Shown here: one piece after another, positions 20,195-29,102 of the stretch
Numbering within the stretch: the stretch's first letter is position 1
How the letters are laid out: every line of letters starts with the position of its first letter
From: Aquimixticola soesokkakensis
GTDB taxonomy: Bacteria; Pseudomonadota; Alphaproteobacteria; Rhodobacterales; Rhodobacteraceae
Length of the DNA: 64,000 bases
Reading direction: 5' to 3'
NCBI RefSeq assembly: GCF_900172375.1
Contig: NZ_FWFS01000008.1
Coordinates: 174,345-238,344, forward strand
Notes under the pieces: generated by a model
Seen by the model: the letters and a program-made list of their open reading frames with translations, nothing else
Told to the model about the DNA's origin: nothing
Database searches by the model: none
Program-made: the position numbers and the translations under genes

Positions 20195-21820
20195 ATGACA
20201 AAGGAAAATGGCGCTGTTCGGGGCATCAAATCCGTCGAGGTGTTTGGGGATATTCTTGCGGGGATGATCCATGCAGGGGAACGCAGGACACTCGACGGCG
20301 TGGCTGATGCGGCCGGGCTGTCGACCGCGAAAGTGCGGCCCTATCTGAACAGTCTCCAGCGAACGGGCCTGGGGGGCTACGATCCTGTGTCGCGGCAATA
20401 TTCCTTTGGCCCGCTCGCCGCGCTGCTGGGTCAGCGTCGTATCGAGGCGTTGGCGCGACGCTACGGGTTTTTGGACGCGGCGCGTGGTATCGCGCGCGAA
20501 CGCGATCTGTTTGCGGGCGTGGTGTTCTGGGCCGGAAACGGGCCGACCGTGGCCAGTGTGATCCCGTCGCGCATAGCCTCCGATAACAATGTGATGCCGG
20601 GCACGGTTTACAGTGTCACCGGCACCGCATCGGGCCGGGTGTTCATGGCGTTCTCGTCTGATCCACGCGTTGCGGTGCGTGCCGAGGCAGAGTTGTCGGG
20701 CACGGCCTGTCCGCGTGGGGTCGGCGAGTTGCGTGAGGATGACAATTTCCCGGAGGCGGTTGCAGAGGTGCGTCGGGATGGATTTTGCTTCATTCGCGAT
20801 GCTTATTTTCCGGGCTACAATGGTATGGCCGTTCCGGTCATGGATGAAGATGGGGAGCTGGTCTGTGCGATCGTCGTCTCCGGGACCGCGAATGTCTTTC
20901 CAAAGGACATTGCACGTCGTCTTGCGGAGCGCATTAGAGTCGAACTAGCAGAGCGGATCGCGGCCAATCCATCAACGCTCTCGGCGCCCGAGGTGACGCG
21001 GATTGATCCGGTGCGCAAAGAGCTTTTTGAGCCTGTCGATGCTGCGGCGGATGAGCGTCGTGGGGTTGGTTCGGCGGAGACCGCGGTGCAGATTCTGCGC
21101 GCGATGACGGGCCGAGCGGGGCCTATGCGGCTCAAGGAAATCTGCGATCAGGCGGGGCTCGCCGCCGGCAAGGCGCACAGCTACATGGTCAGTCTGCGAC
21201 ACGCCGGTCTGGTGGAAAAGGCGCCGGGTTCGACGCAATATCGCCTTGGGCCTTTGACGGCGGAGATGTTGCTTGTGCGTTTGCATGGTTACGATGTCTT
21301 TGCTGCGGCCCGTGCCCTCGTGCGGCGGTTGTCGCGGCAAACGGATCTGATGTGTTTTCTGACGACTTGGGGGAGTTATGGCCCGGTCGTTGTGCATATC
21401 GAGCGTGGGCAGTTGACGCGTCATTCCGATATCTATCTGGGCCGGGGTATGTCGTTGAGCAGTACAGGCACGGGGCGATTGTTTCAGGCCAATCTCAGCC
21501 AGCAGGTCCTGGCGCCTGCGGTGGCAGCCGAAATGGCGGTTTACCCGCAGTTGAGAGCGCGTGCCCCCAGTCCTGAGGATCTCTCGGTGATTTTGGAAGA
21601 CATCCGGCAGGCGGGGTATGCAACGTTCGAGACCGGCCCTGTTGTAGGGCTTCGCTCTCTGGTGGCGCCGGTCCGTAATCATGTGGGAGAGATGTGGTTT
21701 GCTGTGACCTTGACCGGCGCCATAGATAGAGTGCGCGCTGAGGAGCAGGTCTTGCTGGCGCAACTCTTGTTGGGTGTTGCGTCGATCTCTGCCGATTTGG
21801 GGTATGCCGCGCCCTTGTAA
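20195..21820 (+). CDS. Tandem double IclR-family transcriptional regulator
   Basis: A 541-residue protein containing two complete IclR units in one chain; single IclR proteins are ~250-270 residues. Unit 1 (about 1-262) has a winged helix (SVEVFGDILAGMI ... AAGLSTAKVRPYLNSLQRTG) and an IclR effector domain with GTVYSVTGTASGRVFMAF near residue 135. Unit 2 (about 288-541) has a second winged helix (SAETAVQILRAM ... AAGKAHSYMVSLRHAGLVEK) and an effector domain with GMSLSSTGTGRLFQANL near 418. The two linked DNA-binding domains could act as an intramolecular dimer. It is most similar in style to the two single IclR genes at 35363 and 36196. The ATG at 20195 has only a weak ribosome site. Regulation of neighbouring catabolic genes is inferred. 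Confidence 0.88.
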   Translation: MTKENGAVRGIKSVEVFGDILAGMIHAGERRTLDGVADAAGLSTAKVRPYLNSLQRTGLGGYDPVSRQYSFGPLAALLGQRRIEALARRYGFLDAARGIARERDLFAGVVFWAGNGPTVASVIPSRIASDNNVMPGTVYSVTGTASGRVFMAFSSDPRVAVRAEAELSGTACPRGVGELREDDNFPEAVAEVRRDGFCFIRDAYFPGYNGMAVPVMDEDGELVCAIVVSGTANVFPKDIARRLAERIRVELAERIAANPSTLSAPEVTRIDPVRKELFEPVDAAADERRGVGSAETAVQILRAMTGRAGPMRLKEICDQAGLAAGKAHSYMVSLRHAGLVEKAPGSTQYRLGPLTAEMLLVRLHGYDVFAAARALVRRLSRQTDLMCFLTTWGSYGPVVVHIERGQLTRHSDIYLGRGMSLSSTGTGRLFQANLSQQVLAPAVAAEMAVYPQLRARAPSPEDLSVILEDIRQAGYATFETGPVVGLRSLVAPVRNHVGEMWFAVTLTGAIDRVRAEEQVLLAQLLLGVASISADLGYAAPL

Positions 21821-22137
21821 GGATGCTCTCGGACGTCTGCGCGATCCTCCAATTTCTTCCTTATTTCCATCTGATACCCGTCAGCTGCGAATTGCGGCTG
21901 TCTGAAGCACTTTTGAACAGCATGGATGTGCATTTTATCATTTAAATAATTTGCTTTAAGCAAACTATTTTGCAAATATCATAAATGCCTGCCGCCAAGT
22001 GGGGGGTCTAAAGACTCTCGGGGTGACTGATTAGAGTCATTTGGATGCGTGTGTTTCTCGACATGAGTGCAGATCGGCGCCTGAGCGGAGGGCTGGGTGA
22101 TGAGCCCGTCTTTAAACTTTCGAGGAGGAGTTCACGC
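21821..22137 (+). other. Intergenic region with operator-like dyads
   Basis: About 317 bp without a convincing gene. It is AT-rich around 21935-21985, where site B and an adjacent TTTGCAAA palindrome (21969-21976) lie. A CGAGGAGGAG ribosome site at 22121-22130 serves the EthD-like gene. A short in-frame extension of that gene to 22045 has no ribosome site. Confidence 0.5.
21950..21964. promoter_or_regulatory. Predicted IclR-type operator, site B
   Basis: TTTGC-TTTAA-GCAAA with perfect arms; the dyad extends one base pair further in (TTTGCTT-T-AAGCAAA is 7-1-7). It lies 174 bp upstream of the EthD-like gene and 130 bp after the tandem IclR gene. Confidence 0.55.
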
Positions 22138-22833
22138 ATGATGACAAGGTTTGGTTTGCTGACGAAAAAGCAAGGAATGCCGCCACAGGATTTCAATCAG
22201 CATTGGGAGGCTGTTCACGGACCTATGGCGTCCAGATTTCCGGGCTTGCGCGGGTATTGGCAGCATGCGGTGACTGACAAAGAGCAGTTCGGTATCAGTC
22301 ATGCTCGGGGCGTGGATTGGGATTTGGACGGGTTCTCGGAACTTCATTTTGATGATGAAGGGGCGATGCTTGGCGCGGTAAATGATGACTCCTTTACGCC
22401 TGCTTTGACGGATGAAACTGATTTTTTGCAAGATGTTAAGATTGTCGCTTGTGAAAAGCACAAGGTTGTCGAGATGAATCTGGATGATGGTCCTTACATC
22501 AAGCGGATGACGCTTTTGAAGCGCTTGCCGGGGATAAGCCCTGAGCGCTTTCGTCAGGAGTGGCTTGAGACGCACGCAAATTTCGTGCGCCGCTGGCCGG
22601 GGGTGTTGGGGTATCATCAAAACTTGGTGGTGAGCCGGTATTGCGGATCGCGCACAGAGCAGGCCAGTCATGATGAGGTGCCGGTTGATGGTATTGTCGA
22701 GTTCTGGTTCCGGGACAAAGAAGCGGCTGCGGAGCTTTATGCCAAAGACATCGTGACGGAAACGCAGGAGCACGCGAAGGTCTTTCTCGATACGATCACG
22801 CCTTACTTCGTGGATAGTCGCCGGCTGGTTTGA
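22138..22833 (+). CDS. EthD-like tandem (dimeric alpha-beta barrel) protein
   Basis: A 231-residue cytoplasmic protein with two EthD-type ferredoxin-like repeats. Repeat 1 is roughly residues 1-110 (FGLLTKKQGM, FNQHWEAVHGPMASRFPGLRGYWQH) and repeat 2 about 120-225 (IKRMTLLKRLPGIS, FRQEWLETHANFVRRWPGVLGYHQN). EthD proteins are small auxiliary proteins of unclear enzymatic role in degradation clusters. The histidines in HWEAVHGP and WLETHANF sit in the usual cavity position. ATGs at 22138 and 22141 are equivalent; GAGGAGGAG precedes them by 8 bp. A related gene lies at 55491, downstream of the second ABC transporter. A terminator follows. Confidence 0.75.
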   Translation: MMTRFGLLTKKQGMPPQDFNQHWEAVHGPMASRFPGLRGYWQHAVTDKEQFGISHARGVDWDLDGFSELHFDDEGAMLGAVNDDSFTPALTDETDFLQDVKIVACEKHKVVEMNLDDGPYIKRMTLLKRLPGISPERFRQEWLETHANFVRRWPGVLGYHQNLVVSRYCGSRTEQASHDEVPVDGIVEFWFRDKEAAAELYAKDIVTETQEHAKVFLDTITPYFVDSRRLV

Positions 22834-22906
22834 TCCTGCGTTGATTTCAGAATCGGCGCATGAAATTCGCGACAAAAATGATTCGACATTGGAGAATTGA
22901 TAAGTT

Positions 22907-22936
22907 TGGCGACCGGGCATTCGGTCGCCATTTTTC
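22907..22936 (+). terminator. Rho-independent terminator after EthD-like gene
   Basis: Perfect 9-bp stem TGGCGACCG / CGGTCGCCA (22907-22915, 22922-22930), 6-nt loop, then TTTTTC. Confidence 0.85.
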
Positions 22937-23318
22937 TGTATTGGGGTGGTGTTGGAGGGGGCGGGCAAAAAATTAGTCATGAGATCATCAATTTTTTGAT
23001 CGCATATTCAATTTTCTAGACCAGATCTATGGCGCGTAAGCTCACGTGGTCTGGTCTCCTCTTGCGCACTCATGCATCCAGTCGGGGGCGTGACTTCTTG
23101 ATCGTACTGGCGAGGTGGTTCTAGGGTGGATTTTCTTTCATAATGTTGATTTTAAAATAAAAATATAATCTCAATACTAAATTGAAAATACGTTTTTGCC
23201 TTTTCGAGAAATCTTCTTTTGCATCTTTCTGAGGCATCTTTTGGAAATTCTAAGGCTGTATTTCTGGCGTGTCCTGGGGGGGTGAAAATCTGAAAAATTA
23301 AAAAATTATACGATAAGA

Positions 23319-23342
23319 GCAAATTCATTTGCGCATTGCAAA
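23319..23342. promoter_or_regulatory. Predicted IclR-type operator, site C (overlapping dyads)
   Basis: TTTGC-GCATT-GCAAA at 23328-23342 with perfect arms matches the window consensus. It shares its left arm with a second dyad, GCAAAT-TC-ATTTGC, at 23319-23332. It lies ~60 bp before the leader open frame at 23402 and ~175 bp before the permease. Confidence 0.55.
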
Positions 23343-23401
23343 TATTGTGCTAACCATAACGAGGAGGGGCGCACACCCCTCAAAGGGAGGAAATTCAGAT
23401 C

Positions 23402-23503
23402 ATGGCGACAGACCGCCTGGCGTGGTCCGCGAGAGCGGGCTGTGCCCCGAATTCTGCTGGCTTGCGGCTGGCGGGCGGGTCGCCGGTCTGTGCGTGTATC
23501 TGA
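23402..23503 (+). CDS. Possible 33-residue leader peptide upstream of ABC permease
   Basis: Short open frame (ATG 23402, TGA 23501-23503) beginning MATDRLAWSARAG and ending CVYI-like residues VCACI. GGGAGG lies 11 bp upstream of the ATG. Its stop codon directly abuts the GGAGGA ribosome site of the permease gene (TGAGGAGGACGCGTGATG), so a terminating ribosome would sit on that site. This layout fits translational coupling or a regulatory leader. There is no known homologue that I recognise, so it may be chance. Confidence 0.3.
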   Translation: MATDRLAWSARAGCAPNSAGLRLAGGSPVCACI

Positions 23504-23515
23504 GGAGGACGCGTG

Positions 23516-24493
23516 ATGAACACTGCAAACAATGCAACCTATGGCACCATGCCGCCCGGTCTATTTGGCCGCGGTCGACCGTCGTTCGAGCTTGGGACAG
23601 TCGTGCTGTCAACGCTGGCGCTGATCGTGCTTTGCATGATCTTCGCGCCCTCAAGCATCAGCTCCGGCGCGCTTGCGGGAAGTCTACCCTTCGCAGCTGT
23701 GGCAGTGATCGTCAGCCTTGGTCAGATGCTTGTGGTTCAACAGGGGGGCTTCGACCTGTCCGTCCCCGGTGCCATCAGCCTCTCGGTGGTGATCTCGACA
23801 CATTACCCTGCGGGCAATGACGCGGAACTTTTGCCCGCCGTGCTGCTGGCGCTGGCCTTTGCGCTTGGCGCAGGTCTGTTCAATGGCATCTTGATCGGTG
23901 TCGTGCGCCTCAATGCCATCGTGGCCACCATCGGCACGAACGCGCTTCTTTACGGCGGTGTCATCGCGATTTCCGGCGGTGTGCCGCGCACGACCACGCC
24001 GCTTTTGTCGCGCATCGCAGGCGGCGAGTTTCTGGGCCTCGGTTATACCGTCTGGTACGCGCTTGTCATCCTCTTGATCGTGGCCGTTGTCCTGAAAAAG
24101 ACCGTCGCCGGACGTAGGTTCGAAGGCATCGGTGCCAACCCGGCCATGGCGCGCACGGTCGGCCTGCGCGTGCGTTCCTACGAGCTGTCCGCCTATGTCA
24201 GCGCACAGCTGCTCTACTGCCTCGCCGGCATTCTGCTGGCCGGTCTGACGAGTCAGCCGACCGCCTTTCTCGGCAACAGCTACCTGCTGCCCTCCGTCGC
24301 CATCGTCGTCCTTGGCGGGACGTCCTTGATGGGCGGACGTGGCTTTCCGGTGCCGACGGCTCTCGCAGCTTTCTTCCTGACCCAACTGGGCCAGTTCTCG
24401 ATCACCATCGGCGTACCGTTCTCAGCCCAGACCATCATCCAGGCGCTCGCGCTGGGTCTTGGCATCGCGGTCTATTCGTTCCGCCGCAGCTGA
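23516..24493 (+). CDS. Sugar-type ABC transporter permease (RbsC/BPD_transp_2 family)
   Basis: Inner-membrane permease of 325 residues with about 8-10 hydrophobic segments. Family landmarks are SLGQMLVVQQGGFDLSVPGA near residue 63 and GRRFEGIGANPAMARTVGL near 200. A VVLGGTSLMGGRG motif near residue 262 is shared by RbsC-type permeases. The ATG at 23516 is preferred over the GTG one codon earlier; GAGGAGGA lies 6 bp upstream. It opens an operon with the binding protein at 24548 and the ATPase-permease fusion at 25695, so it probably forms a heterodimer with the permease half of that fusion. Confidence 0.9.
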   Translation: MNTANNATYGTMPPGLFGRGRPSFELGTVVLSTLALIVLCMIFAPSSISSGALAGSLPFAAVAVIVSLGQMLVVQQGGFDLSVPGAISLSVVISTHYPAGNDAELLPAVLLALAFALGAGLFNGILIGVVRLNAIVATIGTNALLYGGVIAISGGVPRTTTPLLSRIAGGEFLGLGYTVWYALVILLIVAVVLKKTVAGRRFEGIGANPAMARTVGLRVRSYELSAYVSAQLLYCLAGILLAGLTSQPTAFLGNSYLLPSVAIVVLGGTSLMGGRGFPVPTALAAFFLTQLGQFSITIGVPFSAQTIIQALALGLGIAVYSFRRS

Positions 24494-24547
24494 TCCCCGA
24501 TTTTCGCCGACATTTTCACCGACACGGACTTTAGAGGAGGAGACACC

Positions 24548-25606
24548 GTGACACTTACATCCAGAAAGATCGCTTTCGCCGCCACAGCGGCCCTGAGCCT
24601 CGCCGCCACCGCGGCCTTCGCAGAGGACATCCCGTCCTGGTGCGGGCCGGACAACGCAACGCTGGCCCTGCTTGATGGCAGTGGTGGCAACAGCTGGCGC
24701 CAGATCACCAGTGCCTCGGCCCGCGAAGAGGCGGAGAAATGCTCAAGCATCACCGACTTCTTCTACGCCGATGGCCAGGGTGACACGCAGAAATCCATTT
24801 CTGACATCAAGAGCTTTGCGGCCCGAGGAGTGGACGCCATGGTGGTCTTTGGCGATGCCGGTCCTGCTGTGCTTCCGGCGCTCACCGCTGCGCATCGCGC
24901 AGGTGTGACGGTCGTACCTTATCGTCAACAGGTCGGCGGCGAAGAGGGGGTGAACTACGCCAAATTCGTATCGGCCTCCTTCGTGAGCGACGGCGTGAAT
25001 TTCGGCAACTTCATCAAGCGCGAATTCCCTGATGGTGCGAAAATGCTGTTCCTCAGCGGACCGGCGGGCAACAGCGTCGGGCTTGAGATGCTCGAAGGGC
25101 TGAACTCGGTCCTCGATGAGCGCTACGAATACCTCAACCCCGCGCCTTTCCATGTGACCAACTGGGACCCGGCGCTGACGCAACAGGTGCTGACCGCCGA
25201 GATCGCCAAACATCCGCAGATTGATGTGATCATCTCCGACTACGGCGCGTCTCTGATCGGCGGTCTGCCCGCCTTTGAGCGCAACGGGCGGTCGATCCCC
25301 GCGATCACAACGGAATCCGTCAATCTTCTGGGCTGCTTCTGGCATGACAAACAGGCCAACAACCCGGACTTCAAATTGCTGACACGCGGCGGTGGCAATG
25401 AAAACGGGCGCTTGGCCGCACAATGGGCGATCGCACTGGCGACCGGCGGCACGCCGCCAGAGACCAGCGTCTACACCTCCGAGATTTTCGAGGACTCCGT
25501 CACGGGCGAGCCCAGCGAGGTGCAATGCCGCCGCGATTTGCCGGGTGAGATTTACCTCTCGGCGAAATTGAGCCCGGAGAAACAGCTCGAGGCGATCAAC
25601 CAATAA
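24548..25606 (+). CDS. ABC transporter substrate-binding protein (sugar-type)
   Basis: Periplasmic receptor of 352 residues with a Sec signal peptide (residues 1-25, cleavage at AFA-E). The mature domain has ALLDGSGGNSWRQIT near residue 39, SDIKSFAARGVDAMVV near 84, TNWDPALTQQVLTAEIAKHP near 205 and DYGASL near 229. It is the most divergent of the three paralogous receptors in the window. The start codon is GTG at 24548, supported by TAGAGGAGGAG seven bases upstream. It lies between the separate permease and the ATPase-permease fusion and is followed by a strong stem-loop at 25619. Three cysteine pairs suggest disulfides; the ligand is unknown. Confidence 0.9.
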   Translation: MTLTSRKIAFAATAALSLAATAAFAEDIPSWCGPDNATLALLDGSGGNSWRQITSASAREEAEKCSSITDFFYADGQGDTQKSISDIKSFAARGVDAMVVFGDAGPAVLPALTAAHRAGVTVVPYRQQVGGEEGVNYAKFVSASFVSDGVNFGNFIKREFPDGAKMLFLSGPAGNSVGLEMLEGLNSVLDERYEYLNPAPFHVTNWDPALTQQVLTAEIAKHPQIDVIISDYGASLIGGLPAFERNGRSIPAITTESVNLLGCFWHDKQANNPDFKLLTRGGGNENGRLAAQWAIALATGGTPPETSVYTSEIFEDSVTGEPSEVQCRRDLPGEIYLSAKLSPEKQLEAINQ

Positions 25607-25618
25607 GACACATCCGCG

Positions 25619-25644
25619 ACCCCGGTCGTCACGGCGACCGGGGT
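25619..25644 (+). terminator. Intercistronic stem-loop (attenuator or mRNA stabiliser)
   Basis: Perfect 10-bp stem ACCCCGGTCG / CGACCGGGGT, 6-nt loop, between the binding-protein and ATPase-permease genes, without a following T-tract. Such hairpins after binding-protein genes usually protect the upstream mRNA or reduce read-through. Confidence 0.6.
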
Positions 25645-25694
25645 CCGGGAGACGCAAACGCATTGTCCAACTGCTCTGGAGGAGGGGGTAGGTC

Positions 25695-28235
25695 ATGTCT
25701 ATCGCAAGCAATATCGACGCGGCAAACACAGGGTCGCATATGGAGACCAACGTGCATTCTTTGGCAGAGGCGCCCATCACCATCGGGATGGCGGGAATTA
25801 CAAAATCCTTTTCCGGCGTCTACGCCCTGACCGATGTGACGGTCGCGTTTCGTGCCGGAGAGGTTCATGCCGTTCTGGGGGAGAATGGCGCGGGCAAATC
25901 GACGCTTATGAGCATCATCTCCGGCGTGCTTCAGCCGGATCGAGGCGAGATCACCTTTGAGGGAAGTACCGCCTCTCCGCTAACGCCGGAGAAGGCTGCG
26001 GACCTGGGGATTTCTATTTCTTATCAGCACCCTGCCATCGTCGAAGATCTGTCGATTCTGGAAAACCTACAGGTCTCCTTGCCGCCCGCACTGTTCGAAG
26101 GGCGCAAGGTTTCGGATGTCGCGCGCGAGGTCATGTCTGCCGTTGGGCTGGACGTGCCGCTCAAGATGCGGGCAGAGGGGCTGAGCATCGGGCAAAAACT
26201 CCTGCTTGAGATCGCCAAGGCATTGGCCACGAAGCCGAAAGTGCTGATCCTCGACGAACCGACGGCCTCTCTCGACAAAGACGCCTCGGACATGCTGTTC
26301 GAACGCGTGCGTGCGGCGGCGGCTCAGGGCACGGCGGTCATCTATATCACCCACCGTTTGGCCGAAATCCGGCAAATCGGGCATCGCGTCACCGTTTTGC
26401 GCGATGGTCATGTGGCGGGCACGGGTCTGGTGCGCGATCTCTCCGATAGCGAACTTTTGGACATGATCGTCGGGCGCAAGCTCGATTCCACCTTTCCGCC
26501 AAAGGCCAAGCCGATGCTGGGTCAGGCCAATCTGACCGTCAAAAGCTTGGGCGGGCACGGGTTTTCCGACGTTTCTTTCGAGGCGCGGCCCGGTGAGATC
26601 GTCGGCATCGCAGGCGTCGCGGGCAACGGCCAGACCGAGCTGATGCGCGCGCTTGCGGGGCTGGATGCGGCGCGTGGCGAGGTGAAACTGGCCGGGCAGC
26701 GTCTCAACCATAAAGATCTGATCCACGCAGCGGCCTTCATGCCCGCCGACCGTCTGGTCGAAGGCGTCGCCAAGTCTTTTTCCGTGCGGGAAAACGCGGC
26801 TTTGGGCGCCTTGGAGAAATTCGCCTCTTTCGGGTTCATGAGCCGTCGCAAGGAACATCAGGCCGTCGTCGACACATTCCGCGAGCTGTCGGTGAAAACA
26901 CCGGGGCTTGAAGCCAAGATCACGGCGCTTTCAGGTGGCAACCAGCAAAAGGTCGTTCTGGCACGCGCGCTTTTGGAACAGCCGGGGCTGATTGTGGCCG
27001 ATGAGCCGACGCAGGGCGTCGATGTCGGCGCACGTTTCGAAATGTATCGCATCCTGCGCGAGATCAGCGGCGCGGGGACGCCGGTGGTCGTCAATTCGTC
27101 GGATGCCGCCGAACTTGAGGGCCTTTGTGATCGTGTGATCGTGCTGTCGAAGGGCAGAGTGGTCGCCACGCTGACCGGCGAAGATGTGGTCGAGGCCAAG
27201 ATCGTCGCGGCGGCGGTCAGTGCGGATCACCATGCCGAGACAGGGGCAGAGCGTCGTGCGGACAGATCGCGGGGCGGCGCGCTTCGGCATTTCCTGCAAT
27301 CGGACAATGCGCCGGCGGTTCCTCTTTTGGCGATCATGGTTGCTCTGGCGCTCTATGGCTATAGCCAGAACGCCAACTTCCTGTCGTCCTTCAATGTCTA
27401 CAACACTCTGATGTTGGCCACGACGCTGTGCTTTATCTCGATGGGGCAAACCATCGTCTTAATGCTGCGCGGCGTGGATCTCTCCGTTGGGCCACTGGCC
27501 GGGTTGTCGGTGGTGATCGCGTCTTTCTTTGTCAATGATGGCGCGTCTCTGCCGAGGATGCTGACGGGCTTCGGGCTCATGCTGGCCGTGGCGGTTGTCG
27601 TCGGCCTCGCCAACGGCAGTCTCGTGCGCTACGCCAAATTCACCCCGATTGCCGCGACGCTGGCCATGTATATGGGGCTTCAGGGCATCAGCTTTCTGAT
27701 GCGCGAGGGACCGGGCGGCTACATCAGCTACGATGTCACCGCGATCCTCGGCGCACAGATCGGGCCGCTGCCCTGGGCCTTCGTCGCGCTCATCGTCTGT
27801 GTGATCGTCGGGGAATATGTGCTGCGCAAAACCCGCATCGGCTGGCAAATCCGGGCCGTTGGCTCCGATGAGGAGGCCGCGCGCCGGATCGGGCTTAACG
27901 TCAATCGTCTCAACATCATGGGCTATGTTGCCACGGCTCTGTTCGTCTTCGTCGGTGCGCTGATGCTCATGGCGCAGATCGGTGTTGGCGATCCGCAGCA
28001 AGGCACCAGCTACACGCTCGCAAGTATCACTGCAGTGGTTCTGGGCGGCACGTCCCTGCGTGGCGGACGCGGCACTTTTATCGGCACGGCACTGGGTGCG
28101 GTTTTGTTGACGGAAATCTTCACCGCCATCGCCTTTTTGGGGCTCTCGCAAACCTATCAATACGTCTTCCAGGGCGCGCTGATCGTATTCGCGGCGGTGA
28201 TCTACACCACCCTGCGCGGACGGCCTCAGGCGTGA
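25695..28235 (+). CDS. Fused sugar-type ABC ATPase (tandem NBD) and permease
   Basis: An 846-residue fusion of an RbsA-like double ATPase (about 28-510) with an RbsC-like permease (about 540-846). First NBD: Walker A GENGAGKST at 62-70, signature LSIGQKLL near 163, Walker B VLILDEPTASLD near 183. Second NBD: degenerate Walker A GVAGNGQTE near 307, signature ALSGGNQQK at 411-419, and VADEPTQGVDVGA near 434. Permease landmarks: SMGQTIVLMLRGVDLSVGP near 583 and VVLGGTSLRGGRG near 787. Normally these are separate proteins. The ATG at 25695 follows GGAGGAGGGGG. It forms an importer with the genes at 23516 and 24548. A second fusion of the same design is at 51876. Confidence 0.93.
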   Translation: MSIASNIDAANTGSHMETNVHSLAEAPITIGMAGITKSFSGVYALTDVTVAFRAGEVHAVLGENGAGKSTLMSIISGVLQPDRGEITFEGSTASPLTPEKAADLGISISYQHPAIVEDLSILENLQVSLPPALFEGRKVSDVAREVMSAVGLDVPLKMRAEGLSIGQKLLLEIAKALATKPKVLILDEPTASLDKDASDMLFERVRAAAAQGTAVIYITHRLAEIRQIGHRVTVLRDGHVAGTGLVRDLSDSELLDMIVGRKLDSTFPPKAKPMLGQANLTVKSLGGHGFSDVSFEARPGEIVGIAGVAGNGQTELMRALAGLDAARGEVKLAGQRLNHKDLIHAAAFMPADRLVEGVAKSFSVRENAALGALEKFASFGFMSRRKEHQAVVDTFRELSVKTPGLEAKITALSGGNQQKVVLARALLEQPGLIVADEPTQGVDVGARFEMYRILREISGAGTPVVVNSSDAAELEGLCDRVIVLSKGRVVATLTGEDVVEAKIVAAAVSADHHAETGAERRADRSRGGALRHFLQSDNAPAVPLLAIMVALALYGYSQNANFLSSFNVYNTLMLATTLCFISMGQTIVLMLRGVDLSVGPLAGLSVVIASFFVNDGASLPRMLTGFGLMLAVAVVVGLANGSLVRYAKFTPIAATLAMYMGLQGISFLMREGPGGYISYDVTAILGAQIGPLPWAFVALIVCVIVGEYVLRKTRIGWQIRAVGSDEEAARRIGLNVNRLNIMGYVATALFVFVGALMLMAQIGVGDPQQGTSYTLASITAVVLGGTSLRGGRGTFIGTALGAVLLTEIFTAIAFLGLSQTYQYVFQGALIVFAAVIYTTLRGRPQA

Positions 28236-28267
28236 TCGCGCGATAGATTTCAAGAGGAGAAAAAATT

Positions 28268-29032
28268 TTGGATACGCTCGAAGTAAAGAACATCGTGATC
28301 ACCGGCGGCACGGGCGGGCTTGGGTTTGCAATCGCCGAACGGCTGATGACGTCGGGTGCGAATGTCGTGCTTGCAGATCTGCCGGGGGCCGATGGGGAGG
28401 GCGCACTTGCCGCTCTGCCACAAGACAAGGGGCGCGCTATTTTCGTCGAGATGGATGTCTCCGACGCAGACGATGTCGAACGCGCCGCCGCCGAAGCTGA
28501 GGAGCGTCTCGGTCCCATCGACGGTGTCGTTGCGAACGCCGGCATCGCGCCGCCGACCGATGCGTTCGACTACGACGCGCAGTCTTGGCGGCGCACCATG
28601 GGCGTCAATGTCGATGGCGTATTCTTCACCGCGCAGAGCTTTGCCAAGCGGATGAAGGCGGCGGGGCGGCCCGGCAGCATCGTGATGATTTCGTCGATTG
28701 CGGGGTTTCGTGTCGTCAAGCCGGAGCGTCACGCCGCCTATGGCACAAGCAAAGCCGCGGTGGCGCATCTCGCCTCGCTTTTGGGGGTGGAATGGGCACC
28801 GCACGGCATCCGCGTAAACGCATTGGCCCCCGGCTACACCGCCACGCAAATTCTGAAAAAGGCACAAGAGAGCGACCCTGAGATGATGGCCAATTGGCTG
28901 TCGCAGGTTCCAATCGGACGCCTTTTGGAACCGGCGGAGATCGCCAACGGCGTTGCGTTTTTGCTGTCCGATCTGGCCAGCGGCGTGACCGCCACAACGC
29001 TATCCGTGGACGGGGGCTATCGACCGGCCTGA
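28268..29032 (+). CDS. SDR-family oxidoreductase (FabG-like)
   Basis: Short-chain dehydrogenase of 254 residues. The NAD(P) site TGGTGGLGFAIA is near residues 13-24, VANAGIAPP near 89, the catalytic serine in MISSIAG near 140, and Tyr/Lys in YGTSK near 158. The start is a TTG at 28268, supported by AAGAGGAG 9 bp upstream; no ATG lies close by, and the family N-terminus (beta-strand KNIVITGG) fits this start. It lies 32 bp after the ABC fusion gene and 70 bp before an OYE gene, so it is probably in the transporter operon. The substrate is unknown. Confidence 0.88.
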   Translation: MDTLEVKNIVITGGTGGLGFAIAERLMTSGANVVLADLPGADGEGALAALPQDKGRAIFVEMDVSDADDVERAAAEAEERLGPIDGVVANAGIAPPTDAFDYDAQSWRRTMGVNVDGVFFTAQSFAKRMKAAGRPGSIVMISSIAGFRVVKPERHAAYGTSKAAVAHLASLLGVEWAPHGIRVNALAPGYTATQILKKAQESDPEMMANWLSQVPIGRLLEPAEIANGVAFLLSDLASGVTATTLSVDGGYRPA

Positions 29033-29102
29033 GCGCCGCGCCCCCTTTCGCAACTTTTGAAATCCACAGTCGAAAATATCACAGTCAAAACAGGAGGAAA
29101 CC

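Larger units (their letters stand above)
22834..23401 (+). other. Long AT-rich intergenic region
   Basis: Noncoding by inspection. It contains the terminator at 22907-22935, an isolated 8-bp inverted repeat (AGACCAGA at 23018-23025 and TCTGGTCT at 23050-23057) of unknown role, a strongly AT-rich tract at 23130-23330, and operator site C near its right end. The main promoter of the ABC operon is expected here. Confidence 0.5.
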
